Source: Varanus komodoensis (Eukaryota > Chordata > Lepidosauria > Squamata > Varanidae). From it: a DNA stretch of 64,000 nucleotides. The notes below the pieces were generated by a model, which saw only the letters and a list, made by a program, of their open reading frames with translations, searched no databases and was not told the origin of the DNA. The number at the start of each line of letters is the position of its first letter. The first letter of the stretch is position 1. The stretch covers positions 17,020,934-17,084,933 of the forward strand of contig NW_025336481.1 of assembly GCF_004798865.1 (NCBI RefSeq), in the 5' to 3' direction. Made by a program: the position numbers and the translations under genes. Of the stretch, positions 12,496-25,783 are shown piece by piece.

Positions 12496-13589
12496 ATATT
12501 TTCCTGATGTTCAGCTCTACAACTTCTATCATTCCTGACAATTGGCCCTGCTGGTCAGCGCTTGAAATCCCAATTATCTGGAGGGCATTACAAAGGGGCA
12601 GGTTGATACAGAACAACAGATGAATTAATTGAAATCATGGCATCTGTAGTCTAATGCATCTGGAGAATGCTAGCTTGTGGAAGGCTGCAGCTAGAAGCTG
12701 AGTGTGCAGGGCTTGGTGTCCTTCAACCTCCACATGCACTCCCTCCTCCTTTAGCTTAGCTCTTGATTCAGCTTAGCTTCACTCTTCGCAGCAAAGCTCT
12801 CTTCCCAAGGTGCAGCAAGCAGAATGGACTGCACAGGTCCCTCTTTATTCATTAACCTTGACTGCAGCAGCTAGAGATAAGGAGAAGCAACTGAAGAGAG
12901 AAGCCCAGGTGCTTCCAGGTTCTGGAAGGAGGGACCAGGGAGCACCTAAAAGAGACTGCAGATTGTGGATAAAAATTTACCCGGGCAAAGTCTTCCTGCA
13001 AAGGTGACTGAAAATAAGAAGGACATGGTTGCATAGACTGTTCCCCTTGTGCAGTTTTGGAGTAAAGGTACAATTGGTGATCCAAATTTAATTTCTAGGG
13101 CTTTTGACCAGGAAATACTGGAGTCATTTCAACGTGGGAGTCATTTACTATCTTCAGAAAAGACATACCGTATGAGGCTTGTGATTTTTAAGGAAACGAT
13201 CTGCCTGTACCAGCATGAAGTACAGGCGGAGTCTGAATGCCAGACTCTGTGAAGGTCCCTCTCTGACAATGTGCAATATCCTAACAATCGCAAGGAGAAC
13301 GTAGGAAGCTTCCGTATGCTTGAGTCAGAACAGACCAGCGAACAACAGCGTCGTAACCTGGAAATACAACTCAGTGGGGAAACTGCATGATTTCAATAGG
13401 TCTGCTTTGAGCATGGCTACATCTGGATTCAGCCAGCTGTGTCTAGTGGGGCTTACTCACAGAAGCATAGATTGCACTCTGTAAGTTTTTGTTCTTGCAT
13501 GAATTAAAATCATTTTTCTAACATTGTATGCATCAGGCCAAAAGAGAGCCCTCATGTAATCCATAGATATGTTTTATTATTTTTATTAG

Positions 13590-13920
13590 ATTTTATGAAG
13601 AAAAGTGCCTTTTCAGTGGTGGGACACTAGCTATGGAATGTCCTCTCCAGGGAGGTTTGCCTGGTGCCTGCATCATAGCATTTTCAGTGCCAGATGAAAA
13701 CCATTTTTATTCTACCTAGCTTTTTAGTTGTGCTAGTGCTAAAATGTTTTAATACTTTTTAGATCTTTGCTCCACTATATACCCTACTTTACTTTGGTCG
13801 TATTCTGTGGCTGTTCAATTTTGTATGGTAGATTTAATTATGTACTTAAATCTTTTGGTTTTAATCTGTTTGGTAAACTCTGTGGAGGGCATTATCTATT
13901 CGATAGTGCAGAAACAAACT
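13590..13920 (+). mobile_element. L2/CR1-like LINE 3' fragment
   Basis: The stretch starting gaatgtcctctccagggagg, followed by a 'gcctggtgcc' block and cagatgaaaaccatttttat, matches the end of the reverse-transcriptase ORF in this LINE class (the 'WN.LP...F...LK..LF' ending) in degraded form. It then passes into a long T-rich 3' UTR with repeated ttttaat and gttttaat words to about 13920. Plus orientation. Reading frame is not intact. Confidence 0.6.
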
Positions 13921-14707
13921 TTTTAGAGCAAAAATAATCTGGGGAAAAATGGCCAGGCACCTGCTTTTCTTCCTTAAGTGCCAAAAATATCTTTAATCAG
14001 AATACTGTTCTAAACTGACTTTTGTATGATGTGCCTGAAGGTATTGTGGTCTCAACTTTGTTTCATTTCTGAAGTGTCCTAAATGGTGACTAAGAAGAAG
14101 GTCTAAGCTCTTTTGACTGCATCAGTGGTCGCAGCAGCAATGCACCATCGTTTGAGCTGTATGGATATGATCCAAAGGCATAAAATAGGAACTGCTGAAG
14201 ATCATTTTAAGCAGTTGCCAATGCCCAGATAAAGAATAACAAAGTTGTTTGTATGGTCTGCATCCTCCAGTTGTCTAGCTCCCAAACGTAACTGTAATGC
14301 CAGTAATTGCTGACCTGTTTTCTTAAGTTCCTTTATATCCTGGATGTGAGTACAGGATGATATAAATCACTTGACAGCTCTAAACAAAAAAGCAGAGCAA
14401 GTTTTGAGGAGGGGAAAGAGAATCTCTAGTGTATACCACACTTGGCCTCATTTGCTAACTGCATGGGAAGATGGCTAGAAGCAGAGATGTATAATAACTT
14501 AGATTCAAAGAAGGCAGGTTCTAAACTTTTCTTTCTTGCACCAATTAGAAGTGAAAACTGAATACATTTTTAAGGTTGTGTAGCTTAAACAAAAACTTAT
14601 AAACCAAAAATGGGTTCAAGTGTTTCAGCTCAGCAGGTAATTTGAAGATACTGACTGACTGAGATTGTATGAGACAGAAACCCCATCATGGTGGGTTGTC
14701 GTATCAT

Positions 14708-15055
14708 TCAAACCATGTCCACATCCTGCAGGATGTCTTGTTTGTGAGCAACAAGCCATTCTAGCAACTCACGGCTTGGTGTACCCATAGCACACCGAGT
14801 TGCTGTGTTGCCTGAACCAGGATGACCAACCCAGTCACAGGTACAAGGAAGCATTGGGCAGACTATTTGGCAAGAGCAACAAGAATCACTTGCCGTTCTA
14901 GCTGAGCTTACGTGTAACAGCTGTCCTACCAATATCCAAGGTTCATTTCCCCTCACTGCATCTGGGAATCTCTCTAATGTGTGGCTTTCTCCCCATATCC
15001 TTAGTTCACGATCTGTTAAGTTGACAGCCACTGAAAAAGTGGCTAAGCAGCACAT
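14708..15055 (-). other. Unassigned 115-codon open frame
   Basis: An uninterrupted 115-codon frame on the minus strand, rich in Cys (for example SDSCCSCQIVCPMLPCTCDW), with no family I recognise. No splice sites, promoter or polyA signal pair with it convincingly. Flanking DNA (around 14690) has the phrase aatgatacgacaaccca on the minus strand, a motif I associate with squamate dispersed repeats. It is probably a chance or repeat-borne frame. Confidence 0.15.
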
Positions 15056-18000
15056 TGAAGACTGTCAATGGGTTTCTACTTTTTAAAAATGCACAAGAAA
15101 TTTGCACACGTAATTGGTTAACTTTTTAAATTTGTATTTTTGTCAGTCTTATGTAAATGTGGAGATGAGCTGTTAAGAGAAGGCAAAGTGATGAGGGATC
15201 ATTGCTCACAAAAAGGGCTAGGAGACTTTTTCTCTCCTTTCCAGTAAGATCCTCAGGGATTTTAAGTGTTTCTCTCATAGTTCCCAGTGATCCCAATTAT
15301 TTCACCCAGGATTCTAGTTGTTCAAGAAAAGGGGAAAGTGTATTGTACTGTTTTTGATAAAACTTCCTTTTGACATCTGTGAAATACAAGGCTTCCGTTT
15401 TAAATAGGGATTTAAACAGGACTAAACAGACTAGTTCTGACAGGGAAATATTTATTTCCTGGCAAGTCCTTGGGAATAGAAAGAAATGAGCAAATCCTTG
15501 TCAGTGTACTGGGTAGGATGGAAAGAGAATCCAGCTACGTATTGCAAGGATCCTTCTCAGTGAGACTCAGCATTATCAGAGGGGAGCAAGCTTGGTCTTA
15601 CCTTGATGCTTCCTAAGATGGCACATATATATTTTGGTGCAATTTTAGCCCACCCAATAACCAGAGTTCTTTGGGTTGTGCACAGATAAATTAAAAGCAG
15701 GGGGTGTAAGTTTGCTCATTGCATATACCTTTTAATGTTTTACCATCATCAATGGGAACTAAACCAATACAGTCCCTGCCAACAGTAGTCCTATTCTAGC
15801 TTCTGTTTCTAAGTAACCAGGTTGCAGGACAGAGCTGGACTTTGGGATAGTTAATCCCATTAGTAATAAGCACACTGGAAGTTGTGCGATCCAACTGCTA
15901 AATCATAGGGAAAGCAGATATATTTAATCTCTTAATTGGTTCCATTCATGGTTAAATGCTGAAATCAATAAATGATGCAATAGGAAAGGGAAATAATAAA
16001 AAGCAAAGGCAGCTGTTTTGGTTCATAAAGAGATGGTGTTTCCTTGGGGTTGCCTGACAGGGCCTGTGTACATTTAGTAGTTGTGTAGGAGAGATCTTTC
16101 GGTGGCAGGCTACCCCCACTCGAATTCCATCTCCCACGCCACTAGTAGACTAGCAGTAACACTCAGGAAGCATTGTGTGCACAGCTATTCCATCTTTTAT
16201 TCCGTAATGTATTTTCTGTGGCATGGAAAAAGGCAGATGAGACAGCAGGGGAAAATGGGAAGCTTGTATCTGGAAGACTGTCACTTGGGCCCATCATAAT
16301 GTTCTGTTCAGGGAGGTGCCATATATAGTAATATCTCTACACCACTAACAAAGAGGGCAGGACTTTTGGCCCTTTTTGCATTTGGCCACCCTGTGCAGAT
16401 CCTATTCTGAGGATGCATCAAGAATGCTTCCTGCTGCAGGCACCACCTTTCTCCATGGGGACAATCAGTGGGGTTTAGTCCAGACTGAAGCAATGTTGTC
16501 AGTTGTCTGAATCATTCAAGAAGCTTTGGGAAGGGGAGTAATCTGCACCCTATTACTCTTCAATTGCAGGGGTGGTGTTTCATCTCCTAATGAACTTTGG
16601 CATCAAGCACCTGCAAGTCTGTGGCATTTCTTGCATGGCAGTCTTGGCCTGAGGAAATGGTAAAGGAAAAATGGGCTAGATGGCTTCAAAATGCCATCCG
16701 ACCCTGAAGTGAAGTGCCTCTCTGAGAAAAGAATTCTCTTTTATGCTATCAGCACTGTTGCCCTCAAGTGCCCCTCACTCCTGATAGGGCAGCTGCAGAG
16801 TGTGAACCAAGAGGTTCCTGGCTCAGATCTTAGCTTTGTCTTAACTTGCCGGGGGGGGGGGGGGCGGTAGGCAAGGCAATCTCTCAGCGTCTATCACCTT
16901 TTGTAATTTGGGTGGGTGCATGGGGTGGGGGAATCAAATACCGGCCTATCTTGTTTACTAAAACTCTTTGAGAGCAGATAAAACATGCAGAATAAATCAT
17001 GAGCAGCAGTATTGAATGGCTAATGAAACTAGCAAAGGTGAGCAATGTTTTCATGTTGTCATCTGCAAAATGAAAAGTACATTCATCTGCACTGTAATTG
17101 GTCATTGGGTTGCAAAGTCTCCCTTTTTTGCACAATCTCATTCAAGGTTTCTTTGGAATTCTGAGGTCTGTTTCCCACTACAGGCCAGCATCCTGCATGG
17201 AGATCGACAGTGATGAGCCATAATCAGCAGCATATCCTCTAACAATTCTGCTTTCCCTTTCCTCCCCACCCACTTCTTACTGTACAAATTACTGTACAGG
17301 GACAAATTAATCAGCACTAGATTGTGGTTATTATTTAGCTGTAAGACTGTATTAAGGGTGACATCTAGCCACCGTCAATGCAACAGAGTTTCACATCTGT
17401 TGCAAAAATATTCTCGTGTTCATTTTACCTGAGCGGAAAAATATCCCAAATTCCATTTCATCTCAGGGGAGATGCTAACACAGCAATGACTCTTGAATCA
17501 AGAGGTTTTCTTTGAGAAACCAGCTGCAGGAGGGTGAAGCCTTGGCTGATGCCAAAGAAAAGCTTCACCCCCCCATAGGATTACAGTCTGTTAAATTTCT
17601 CTATCCCCCAAGGGCATACAATCTAAACAACAAACCAGCAAGCTCCACATTCTATCATCTACTTGCATTGTCTAGCATAGTATTGCTTCCTCTAGCCTAA
17701 CCTTGGCTGGCACATCTGTCACTCCAGAGATAAAGGTGTTTAGGGAGTGTATGCACTTCGGTTCTCAAGACTGAAGTGTTCAGGTAGTGGACTTGTCCAG
17801 CTTTCAGGACCATAACTAACTGAATAACTTCTAAACTAAAATAAGGATATGAATACACTTTTATACTTCTAAATTGCATTTTTGTACAATGCATCCTATG
17901 CTAGAATATGCTGCAATTTAGCAAACCAGTTATCAGACCTGAAAAGGACAGAGAGGCAAAAATGGACGTCCTTTTAGGTAGCCATGTCAGGGCTCAGCCC

Positions 18001-18073
18001 AAAGTGTATTCTGAATGTCAGAAAACTCTGACGTCGTAGCAAGGGTGCATCAGAGCATGTGGACATTATGTGG

Positions 18074-18199
18074 CGGGGAGGGCAAATTGCAGTCATCCAG
18101 ATATTCCAGCTTTCAATTCTAGGCAGCATAGCTAGTGGTGAGGAATCGTAGGAGCTGTAGGCCAAAACACTGGGAGGGCTGCAAGTGGCCCACCTCTGT
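18074..18199. repeat. Palindromic DNA element (hAT-like), GGGTGGGCAAC end type
   Basis: Left end ggggagggcaaattgcagtc; centre agcatagctagtggtgagga; right half gagctgtaggccaaaacact then gggagggctgcaagtggccc, ending in cacctctg. The ends are of the 'gggtgggcaac / gttgcccaccc' type, the second subtype of this element in the window. Non-coding. Confidence 0.7.
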
Positions 18200-18854
18200 T
18201 TATTGGGATGTCCTTGACTTGTTCTGGTCACACTGGGTTGTGGCCTGGTAGCTTAATGCCACTTAGTTCTTTTAAACAGTTTTTCAGATCCTCAGTGTTT
18301 GTAGAGAAAGATTTCTGCATATCTAAGTATATGAAATAAGGGAGTTCTTATTGTTGAATACAATGTGTTTAGTGGTGTGTGACTGCATAAGCCTAGGCAA
18401 TGCATAATATAGCTACACAAATCTTATACATTTCTTCTTGCTGCCACGATGTGGGAACAATTCTCAGGGATTTTCCACCAAGTGACTTTAATGTTAGAAT
18501 TGGGCCAAAGCTATGCTGGCTACGTAGTGCTTCATTTCTTCTTTCAAATTAATTGCTGGCCTGTTAGTATGAAGTCTAAAGACCAGGAACACAAGGCACA
18601 TTCTTACATACTCTCCTGCTGCTGCAACTGTAAATTTCTGCTGGGACAGAGTGTACACAAGCATTGTTTGTAACATGCATACCTTGTGCGTTACATCTCT
18701 AGTTTCAGGCAGCATGAGAAATGCATTATGAGTCATGACACTCCCAAGAGAAATATTGGAAATAGAGAAATGACTGTGAGCAACCTAGGAAGAGAGCCCA
18801 TGTACAGAGACCTATAGGTTGTTGATGGCTAACAAACCTTGCTTTGTTAGCATG

Positions 18855-18972
18855 GCTGGGTTCAGACAACACAATAACAAACATTTTGACATCAGCCCAT
18901 GGTTCACTGACAACTCACTCTCAGCCCATACTCAGCCCTTGAGTGTGGGTTGTTGTGTTATTGAAACCCAGC
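18855..18972. mobile_element. Short TIR element (gctgggttcagacaacac ends)
   Basis: Left terminus gctgggttcagacaacacaa; right terminus ttgtgttattgaaacccagc. These are inverted repeats over about 20 bp with a few mismatches. The interior has ccatggttcactgac. A longer relative with the same termini sits at 52488-52909. At only 118 bp it carries no gene. No clear target duplication is visible for this copy. Confidence 0.65.
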
Positions 18973-19567
18973 CTCCATTTCTCTCAGCCATATCACAACC
19001 CTTCATGATGCTGAATGCCAAGGAGGTGCTGAACAGGTGTGAAGCCTCTTGAGTTATATGTGTGAAACTGCCCTGCTCCCCAGGTTGTGAATGCTTCTGC
19101 CTGTTTGTTTGTTCTGGTATCTTCAAACATTTAATGAACAGAAGAGCAGGCAGGTGCTACAAAATTTCAGGTGACTTTTTCAAAATGGCAGCAGTGATGG
19201 CTCCAGATGCCCTTGTAGTTTTTTGAAAGTAGGGTGTAGTAAGCCATCACCATAAATATTAAATAAAGTAGGTACATCATTGGGTGTTTGTTGAACTTCA
19301 GAAATTGCATTGCATGTATGAATGTAAATAATTGGTGCCAATATCTGCCCAAGATCTCTTGCTGCTTGAGGACATCACTCTCTTCCACATGTGGAAGCCA
19401 ACCAGACTGGCACTTGAATCTTACTTTACCACTGCTGCATACCAGCAGGCAAGTTTGGACGAGGCAGGACAGCCTGTGCTGAACCAAGAGATTGGCTTCC
19501 AAGTGAGAAGAGTGCCTGAGGGACCACCTGGCAGCTGCCACATTCATCTGCCACTGCTGCTGTCCAG

Positions 19568-19621
19568 CATCTGCCTCTTGAGGTAGTTGCTTCACTCTGC
19601 TTAATGGTAGGGCTGGCCCTG
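19568..19621 (+). repeat. Terminus of a hAT-like element
   Basis: The segment cctcttgaggtagttgcttc followed by actctgcttaatggtagggctggccctg matches a squamate family whose ends read CAGGGCCGG...TACCATTAGGC. I could not find the matching opposite end upstream, so only a one-ended remnant is called. Confidence 0.5.
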
Positions 19622-20831
19622 ATCTGAAGGGATTTGGGGGACTCTTGGGTAGTCAGAAATGGCATGGCAGCTCCCTGATCAGCAAAAGATGGGGCAAGAG
19701 GAGCTGCTGCTTGGACAGGGATACAGCTTGTGCAGGCAAGGAGACGGAATATTTATGTGTCCAGCCAGCATCAGCAGAGAGCATCCATGGACATCTGCTG
19801 AGGGTCACACCCCAGCAGGAATTCATTGTCACCTCCAGAAATGGCTACTTTTGGATCCCAAACTGGAGTGTTGAAATAGCATCACTCTCTGGGTTTAAGA
19901 CATTTCATCTAAAAGATTCCTTTTGGCTGAATGTGTCTTAATCTGATATGTGCCTACATTAAGGCTAAAATCCTTTCTATGCTTCCTTAGGAGTGAAACT
20001 CATTGATACATCTGAGCATACATACATTGGGTTACAATGTTGTTTGCATAGCCTTTCACTCAGAGTGTGAGGCCTGTGACGCTGTGCAAGGCCCACTGTC
20101 TTTTATGAGGCTTATTCCCAAGTAAGTGGACATATTTGCTATCCTGGGCACAGCACTGTCTTTTTTTGGAATAATTTTGGTCCAGGGTTTCTTTGTAGGA
20201 TGGTCAGACAAGAGAGAGTTCAGGGCCCCTACACTTTTAAATAGTTGTGCAGAAGAGGACTTTTCAGAAGGGGATTTTGCATGACAAACTACAGCTGCTG
20301 AAATTTCCTTCTCAGCATAATTATCAAAGGTGCAGATTCCCTGTTGTCTTTTGTATGTGGTCACCCTATTTCTTTGTTCAGAAGGCCATTCTGAAATTAA
20401 TGATCCAAGTTTATAGAGCTATGTTATTCATAAATACTTCTTTGCAAAAGTCCAACTTAGTGTATTGCAAGCATTAACAAATGGTAACAAAAGCTTTAAT
20501 CATAGAACACATTAAAAACCTTCTTTTGGTCTTAATGGTTTTATAAGTTGCAAATTTCATGGTGGTTTTTCTTTTCCCCCAGCATAGCTAACCTGTCATG
20601 TCTGGATATGCAGGGATTTTCTTTGTTGTTTTTGAACTTTTGAAGGTTTGCCTGAAGGGAAAACCCCCAGAAAGTAACAAGCATGTAACTCTTCAAACCA
20701 ATTGGTGTAATAAAATCTAATTTAAAAAAAAAAAAACTCATTCCAGCTGCCTTGTTCTGCAGAAGTTAAATACAGTATCTGCAACAACATCTTAACCTGA
20801 CAGAGTTCATTCCAACTAAAGTTGATTGCGA

Positions 20832-20856
20832 CTTGTTCCAATCAAATTGGAACAAG
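20832..20856. other. Perfect 11-bp hairpin
   Basis: cttgttccaat and attggaacaag are exact reverse complements separated by a 3-nt loop (caa). Not part of a repeat I recognise and not next to a gene. It could be a chance palindrome. Confidence 0.6.
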
Positions 20857-21704
20857 CTGGGACCATTCCTACCCCCCATTTACCCATCCACATTTACTCA
20901 GAAGTTACTTCTGTTTGAGGTAAACAGAGTTTACTGGGAATAGGACTGCAGCCCTAGTCATGACTAAACTTAGACCACATAAAGACACACATGCATAAAA
21001 TTCATAGCCTATTCCAATCCAATTTACTTAGAATTCATGGACTCTGGCAAAGTATTACAGCAAAGAAGGTTTCAGAATATTATCTACTATAAGTGCACAA
21101 CTTCTGGACAGCATAATACACAAATCCTGTTTATCTGATTGTAATGAGAAGTTTCCTCTTCCTGAACTTAATCTATTGTGCTTCTAACAACGAATGTCCC
21201 TACAGAATACAGTACACATAGTTCATCATTTGATTAACAACTTTGTAGGATATAACTACTTCTCCTTTTTTCAGAAGGATAAGCATACGCAGTGTTCAAA
21301 GGTTTTTCATTGAAGCTTACGAGGGTACTATGTCCGCAGATGCCTTTTGTTTTTGTACGTGTGTGGGTGTGCCCACTTTTATGAACCCTGGCCTGCTAAT
21401 ACAGTTCCTGAAGGGATTGGTGTGCTATCCCAGCCCTTAAAGATTGCCCACCCCCTGCCCTATACAAATAAGACTCAATTTTGTGATAGTCTGCCTTCAG
21501 TTATTTTTATCCAGCTTTGGTTCTAAACCACAAGTCATATTTTGCATGTATCGAAATGACATTTGATAAAAATGAACAGGAGTTGTGTCATTCTGCGTCC
21601 TACTATTATTTGTAGCATATCTGAGGCCTACATTTTTAAAGGAAAGCAGGCAAGAAATATACTAACTTAAAAGTAAATAAATTGCCAGATACTGAATTCA
21701 TGTA

Positions 21705-21765
21705 CATCTTAAACTGCCCAGAGAGCTTTGGCTGTGGGGCAATATAGAGATGACATAAATAAGGC
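21705..21765 (+). repeat. Retroposon 3'-tail fragment
   Basis: The sequence cttaaactgcccagagagct followed by a 'gggcaatatagag' block and cataaataag is the usual 'gctgcccagag ... ggcggtataaat ... aataa' ending of squamate LINE/SINE 3' tails. Only about 60 bp can be recognised. Confidence 0.45.
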
Positions 21766-22029
21766 AGAAAAGAGAATTGTAGGCTTGTATCACATGTATC
21801 CTAAAATTGGATAGCAAGCATCATATGAGTAGTCTATTTGGTTAATGCACTCAGACTTTTAATACAATGATACAGTATTAGTTCATGTTTGGCCAGGACT
21901 GGTTATAGTGGGAATAACCTGCTATAGCTCAAAACCAAGAGCTTAGGATGTTCTGCACTAGTAATAATAGTAGCAATATTCTCAGCATTATCATAAGACT
22001 CTGTGATTCTGTTTGCAGGAAGGGTGATG

Positions 22030-22140
22030 AAATGTCACTGGAAATTAAGGGTGCAGTTCTAGATACACTTGCATAGGAGTAAACGCCATTGAAAGTAATG
22101 GGACTGCTTTGTGAGGAATTGCATAGGATTGCACTGCTAA
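22030..22140. repeat. Palindromic interspersed repeat (gcataggattgca family)
   Basis: The left half gtgcagttctagatacactt then gcataggagtaaacgccatt is inverted relative to the right half taatgggactgctttgtgag then gaattgcataggattgcact. Fragments of the same family occur near 13440-13480, 20890-20955, 61680-61760 and 62245-62260 (caatcctatgac). It looks like a foldback MITE; superfamily unknown. Confidence 0.6.
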
Positions 22141-23979
22141 GCGGCTTGATTTACACCCTAAGACCTGATATTTCTGCATTGCATTGCAACACTGGCTGCA
22201 CTCTTGCCCCTAAAGGTGATACAGTTTATTCATTATATTTTGCATTGACATAGAACAAGAAAAAGATATATTAAATACTAAAGCAAAGCACATGAATATT
22301 TTAAGGATTATCATTGCTTTAATATCTGCTTTCTATATAAGCTACTTAAAGGCATCCTTTATTTTGGCTCAGTGACATCATTTTGTTAGCACCTGTAGTG
22401 CAAATGTTCCAAATGCCGAGTGCACTGCCCACTTAAGTGGGTCAAATCCCATCTAATGCTCTCACGAGAGCAGTGGATTCCTGAAAGCCTGGACATTTCA
22501 GGGCAAGCTGGAGATAAGTGGGCTGCTTCCAAGTCAGGCACAGGGTCTCAGGTATGGATCTCAGTCAAAATCTTGTTGATGAGCCTGCTCTAAAGAATGA
22601 AAACATGGTGCACAATCCCTTCAATACAATGGGATGTCTCTCTAGGGTTCAGGTTACCACATTTATATCTTCCAACTGGAGGGGCTTATTCCAAAAAGAA
22701 TGATTACTCTTCCATATGAGCCAGACTATGTTAATCATGCCATTAGCTTGTGTGTGATTTCAGTTCTTGTGAAAAGTCTCACGGGGTGGGGAATTGGATC
22801 AGGACCATGATGTGGGGTAAAGGGGGCTTTGACCCTGTCACAGTCCCAAACTTAATTGGTCCCCCTGTACCTTCTGTTTGCCCTGGAGAAAACCAGTCGT
22901 GGACCAATCTGGATCAGAACTGTTGCAGCAACTAAGGTTCAAAGTCTCCTTTCACAGCATGGTCTTTATCTGCCCCTCCCTCACTGTTTCTTTCGTTCAT
23001 AAATAGCAGCTGTGCCCGTGTCCACCCCACAGGAATATTTCAAAGGATTCCAGTGAGGTTAGAAAGGTTACCTGCATCTGAACTTACCCTGAATTGCAGA
23101 AATGCAAGGAGTGGTCAAGAACTTCAACAATTCAGGCTGTTTGCAAGTGATCAAGCAGTGCTTGAGTGCAATGCACCAGGATGGCTGGCAGGGGGTCACA
23201 CCATCTCTGAGGGCCTATCACCATACAGGTAAATTTGTTTGAAAGCCTCTACATACAGAATGAATAGCTGTCATAAATAATATTGCATTCCCGAAGCAAA
23301 TGCCATTTCTTCCTTCATCTTTTGCCGATGCGGTCTCCTCCTGTGCTGCGTAGACAGATGGATCCTGAAGCATTCCCAGATGAATGAAGAAAGTAAACAC
23401 TTCTTTGCTTGTAGTTGTAGTAGGTACTGGAAAGGGGGTTGGACTGGGAGAAGGAGGTGTGTGAGTGGGTGGATTTGGAGTGGATTTGTTGCTGGCAGAG
23501 CTAAATAGACAGATGCAATCTTCCTTTATGCCTCACTGAGGTGGGGAAACCTACTTTTGGGCTATACCCATGAAGGTGGAGGCTCACATGGCCCCTCTGT
23601 GGAGGCCATTCCACCATGTGGTTCCCCCATCTGCATTTTGAAGTAGGCATGTTTAGCACCTCCCTTGAGGGAATTGGGCCACAGTGCAGTTTTTCTCATC
23701 TCCTTGCCTGCCAGACCTAGCACTTGACTTCAGTGGCAACTTCTGCGAGTTGCTGTATGCATCCCGTCTGTCATTCGGCCTCTAGATTGCAAAAGTTCCA
23801 AAGGGTGGGTTTGCTTTCTTATAAAGCAGCAGCTCCAAAGAGTTGCCATCTTTCTTTTCTAGTGTTTTTCCCCTGGCTAACCTATTGTGCTCTGCTAAGA
23901 AGGTAACCTGCAGTCCTTTAATTGTCTGGGGCAGTTCATCATGCAGGCTCCATACCCTAAACTTCTCTTTCCCAACCTG

Positions 23980-24040
23980 GTGAACTTCAGATGTTTTGGA
24001 ATACAACTCCCAGATTCCCCTAGCTGGCTTGCTTTGATAG
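23980..24040. repeat. Left half of palindromic DNA element (hAT-like)
   Basis: Contains gaacttcagatgttttggaa followed by tacaactcccagattcccct and agctggcttgctttgatag, matching the left half and centre of the element seen complete at 52953. No right half follows. Confidence 0.6.
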
Positions 24041-25459
24041 TTCATTGTTCCTTTCCAAAGAAACAGTGCTACACTTGCTATCTCCATCCAAGCTGTGAAA
24101 TGTTAAGGAGGGGAAGGTGCTTACTCAGGTTTGGCTTCATTTGGAAGGAGATTGTTGGAGACTTGCTGCATTTTTGTGGTATTTGTGCTTGTTTACAATT
24201 GTACAGGCTGACCATGGGTGAAGCCACTGTAAGTGCTCCGATAGAGAGCCAAAGTCCATTGCTCTCATGTTAAGGGTCTGCAGCATCCTAAGATGCTTAC
24301 AGAACCCAAAGTCTGATCTCTCACTGCCTGCTCTGTTCTCGGTCAAAGCTGCAGCTTGTCCTTTTGAGCACAGCTACCTCACTCCTTCTCCCTGGCTAGT
24401 GGGGTAATCTGGATACATAATTTCTTGAGTATCACCTATTCCTCCTGTCCCCCAAGGAGATATATGAGTGGCAAATCCTGGGCAATCAAGACATTTTTGT
24501 CAAGTTAGGTTATACTCTCAGAAATTTGATAGGAAACCCCTGACTGTGGGGCATTTTATCCTGGAGAGAGCAGAACCTTGGCTACCTGTCTGAGTGGAGT
24601 TGTTACATGACTGCAATAAGGATTGTATGGACTTTGTGACTTCCTGTTTGATATTTTGGCACTGGTTCCTGACTACCAGTTAATTAAGTGCAAAGGCAAA
24701 TAAAAGAGGGCAGTTTTTCTGTTCTGAATGAGTCTCTTTGATTTTTGAACTCATTCCTTTGAGCTTTGTTCCTGGAGCCTTCCCGAAGGCTTGGCTCAGC
24801 TGGGTTGCCTACCTAGCTTAATCTTTAAGCTACTTTTCTGCATGCAGTGATACTGATGAGAAGGAAAAGGGATTTAAAGAACAGTCCAGCCAGCCATGGG
24901 CTATATGAATTAGCTACAGAAATTGAATTACTCTAAATAGTGTCTGAGCAATCCTGAAGAGACAGGTGAGACTGCAGCTGACCTCTGGGGAATGACTGGA
25001 TATGTTTAACCTGGAGAAGAATTAGGGCCAAACTACATATTATGCTAATCATATAGCATGCAATTGAGGCTTATCTTCTTTTGGCTTCTTGTGTAAGTGT
25101 GTGTTATCCCAATTTGGATCAGGATCATAGCACTCCAGGAAGAGAGGATTAAATATGCTTTGGCCCCAAAACTCCATTCAGAAGTGTTTTTTTAAATTAT
25201 CTGTTGCAGACACTGGGTTTTCTCCTGCCCTCCTGCAGCTCAACAGTAAAAATAGAAGATAAACTTCAGCTATGCTTTATGTAGTCATCATTACATGTAC
25301 TTTGGCTCTGAGGCGAGACATGTTTGCAGCTTTCAGATGTTAGGGGGGCTGCCATACAGGAGAGCAGCCTTGTTTTCCTTTGCCTAGAGAATGGTGGAGA
25401 AGCAGGTTTCAGCTGAAAGTGGGAGAAGCCTCCTAATGGTAGGAACTGTGTGACGGTGG

Positions 25460-25694
25460 AGAGCCAGTGTGGTGTCGTGGTTAAGAGCTGGGACTGGGAC
25501 TCAGACGATCTGGGTTCTAGTCCCCGCTCAGCCATGGAGCCAACTGGGTGACTTTGGGCCAGTCACAGACTCTCAGCCCAACCTACCTCACAGGGTTGTT
25601 GTTGTGGGGATAAGAGAGAGGAGGTGAATGATGTAAGCTGCCTTGAGCCCTTTGTAGGAAAAAGGCAGGATATAAATTGAAATAAATAAATAAA
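25460..25694 (+). mobile_element. tRNA-derived SINE, full length
   Basis: The tRNA-like head has an A box tggtgtcgtgg (25470-25480) and a B box ggttctagtcc (25513-25523), the internal promoter pair of RNA polymerase III. The body reads ccaactgggtgactttgggc, then cacagactctcagcccaacc and tacctcacagggttgttgtt. The element ends in gatataaattgaaataaata repeats. About 235 bp, the best preserved SINE here. Plus orientation. It resembles the tRNA-SINE families common in lizards; I do not assign a named subfamily. Confidence 0.9.
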
Positions 25695-25783
25695 GAGGGG
25701 ATGGGTTCTCTTGCACAGAAAATATTTTAGCAGAAGCTGTACAGTCATGTTTTACAGGTGCTGCAGTTGCATTCTGGTTAGAT

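Noticed and set aside
16851-16864. 14-base G run, with similar G or C runs at 8152, 8281, 10834, 25981 and 27775
   Set aside because: Simple homopolymers. They could form G-rich structures, but there is no gene nearby and their length is error-prone in sequencing.
25470-25523. A and B boxes that might be read as a tRNA gene
   Set aside because: No clover-leaf can be formed over the right length and the boxes sit in a SINE with the known body and tail.
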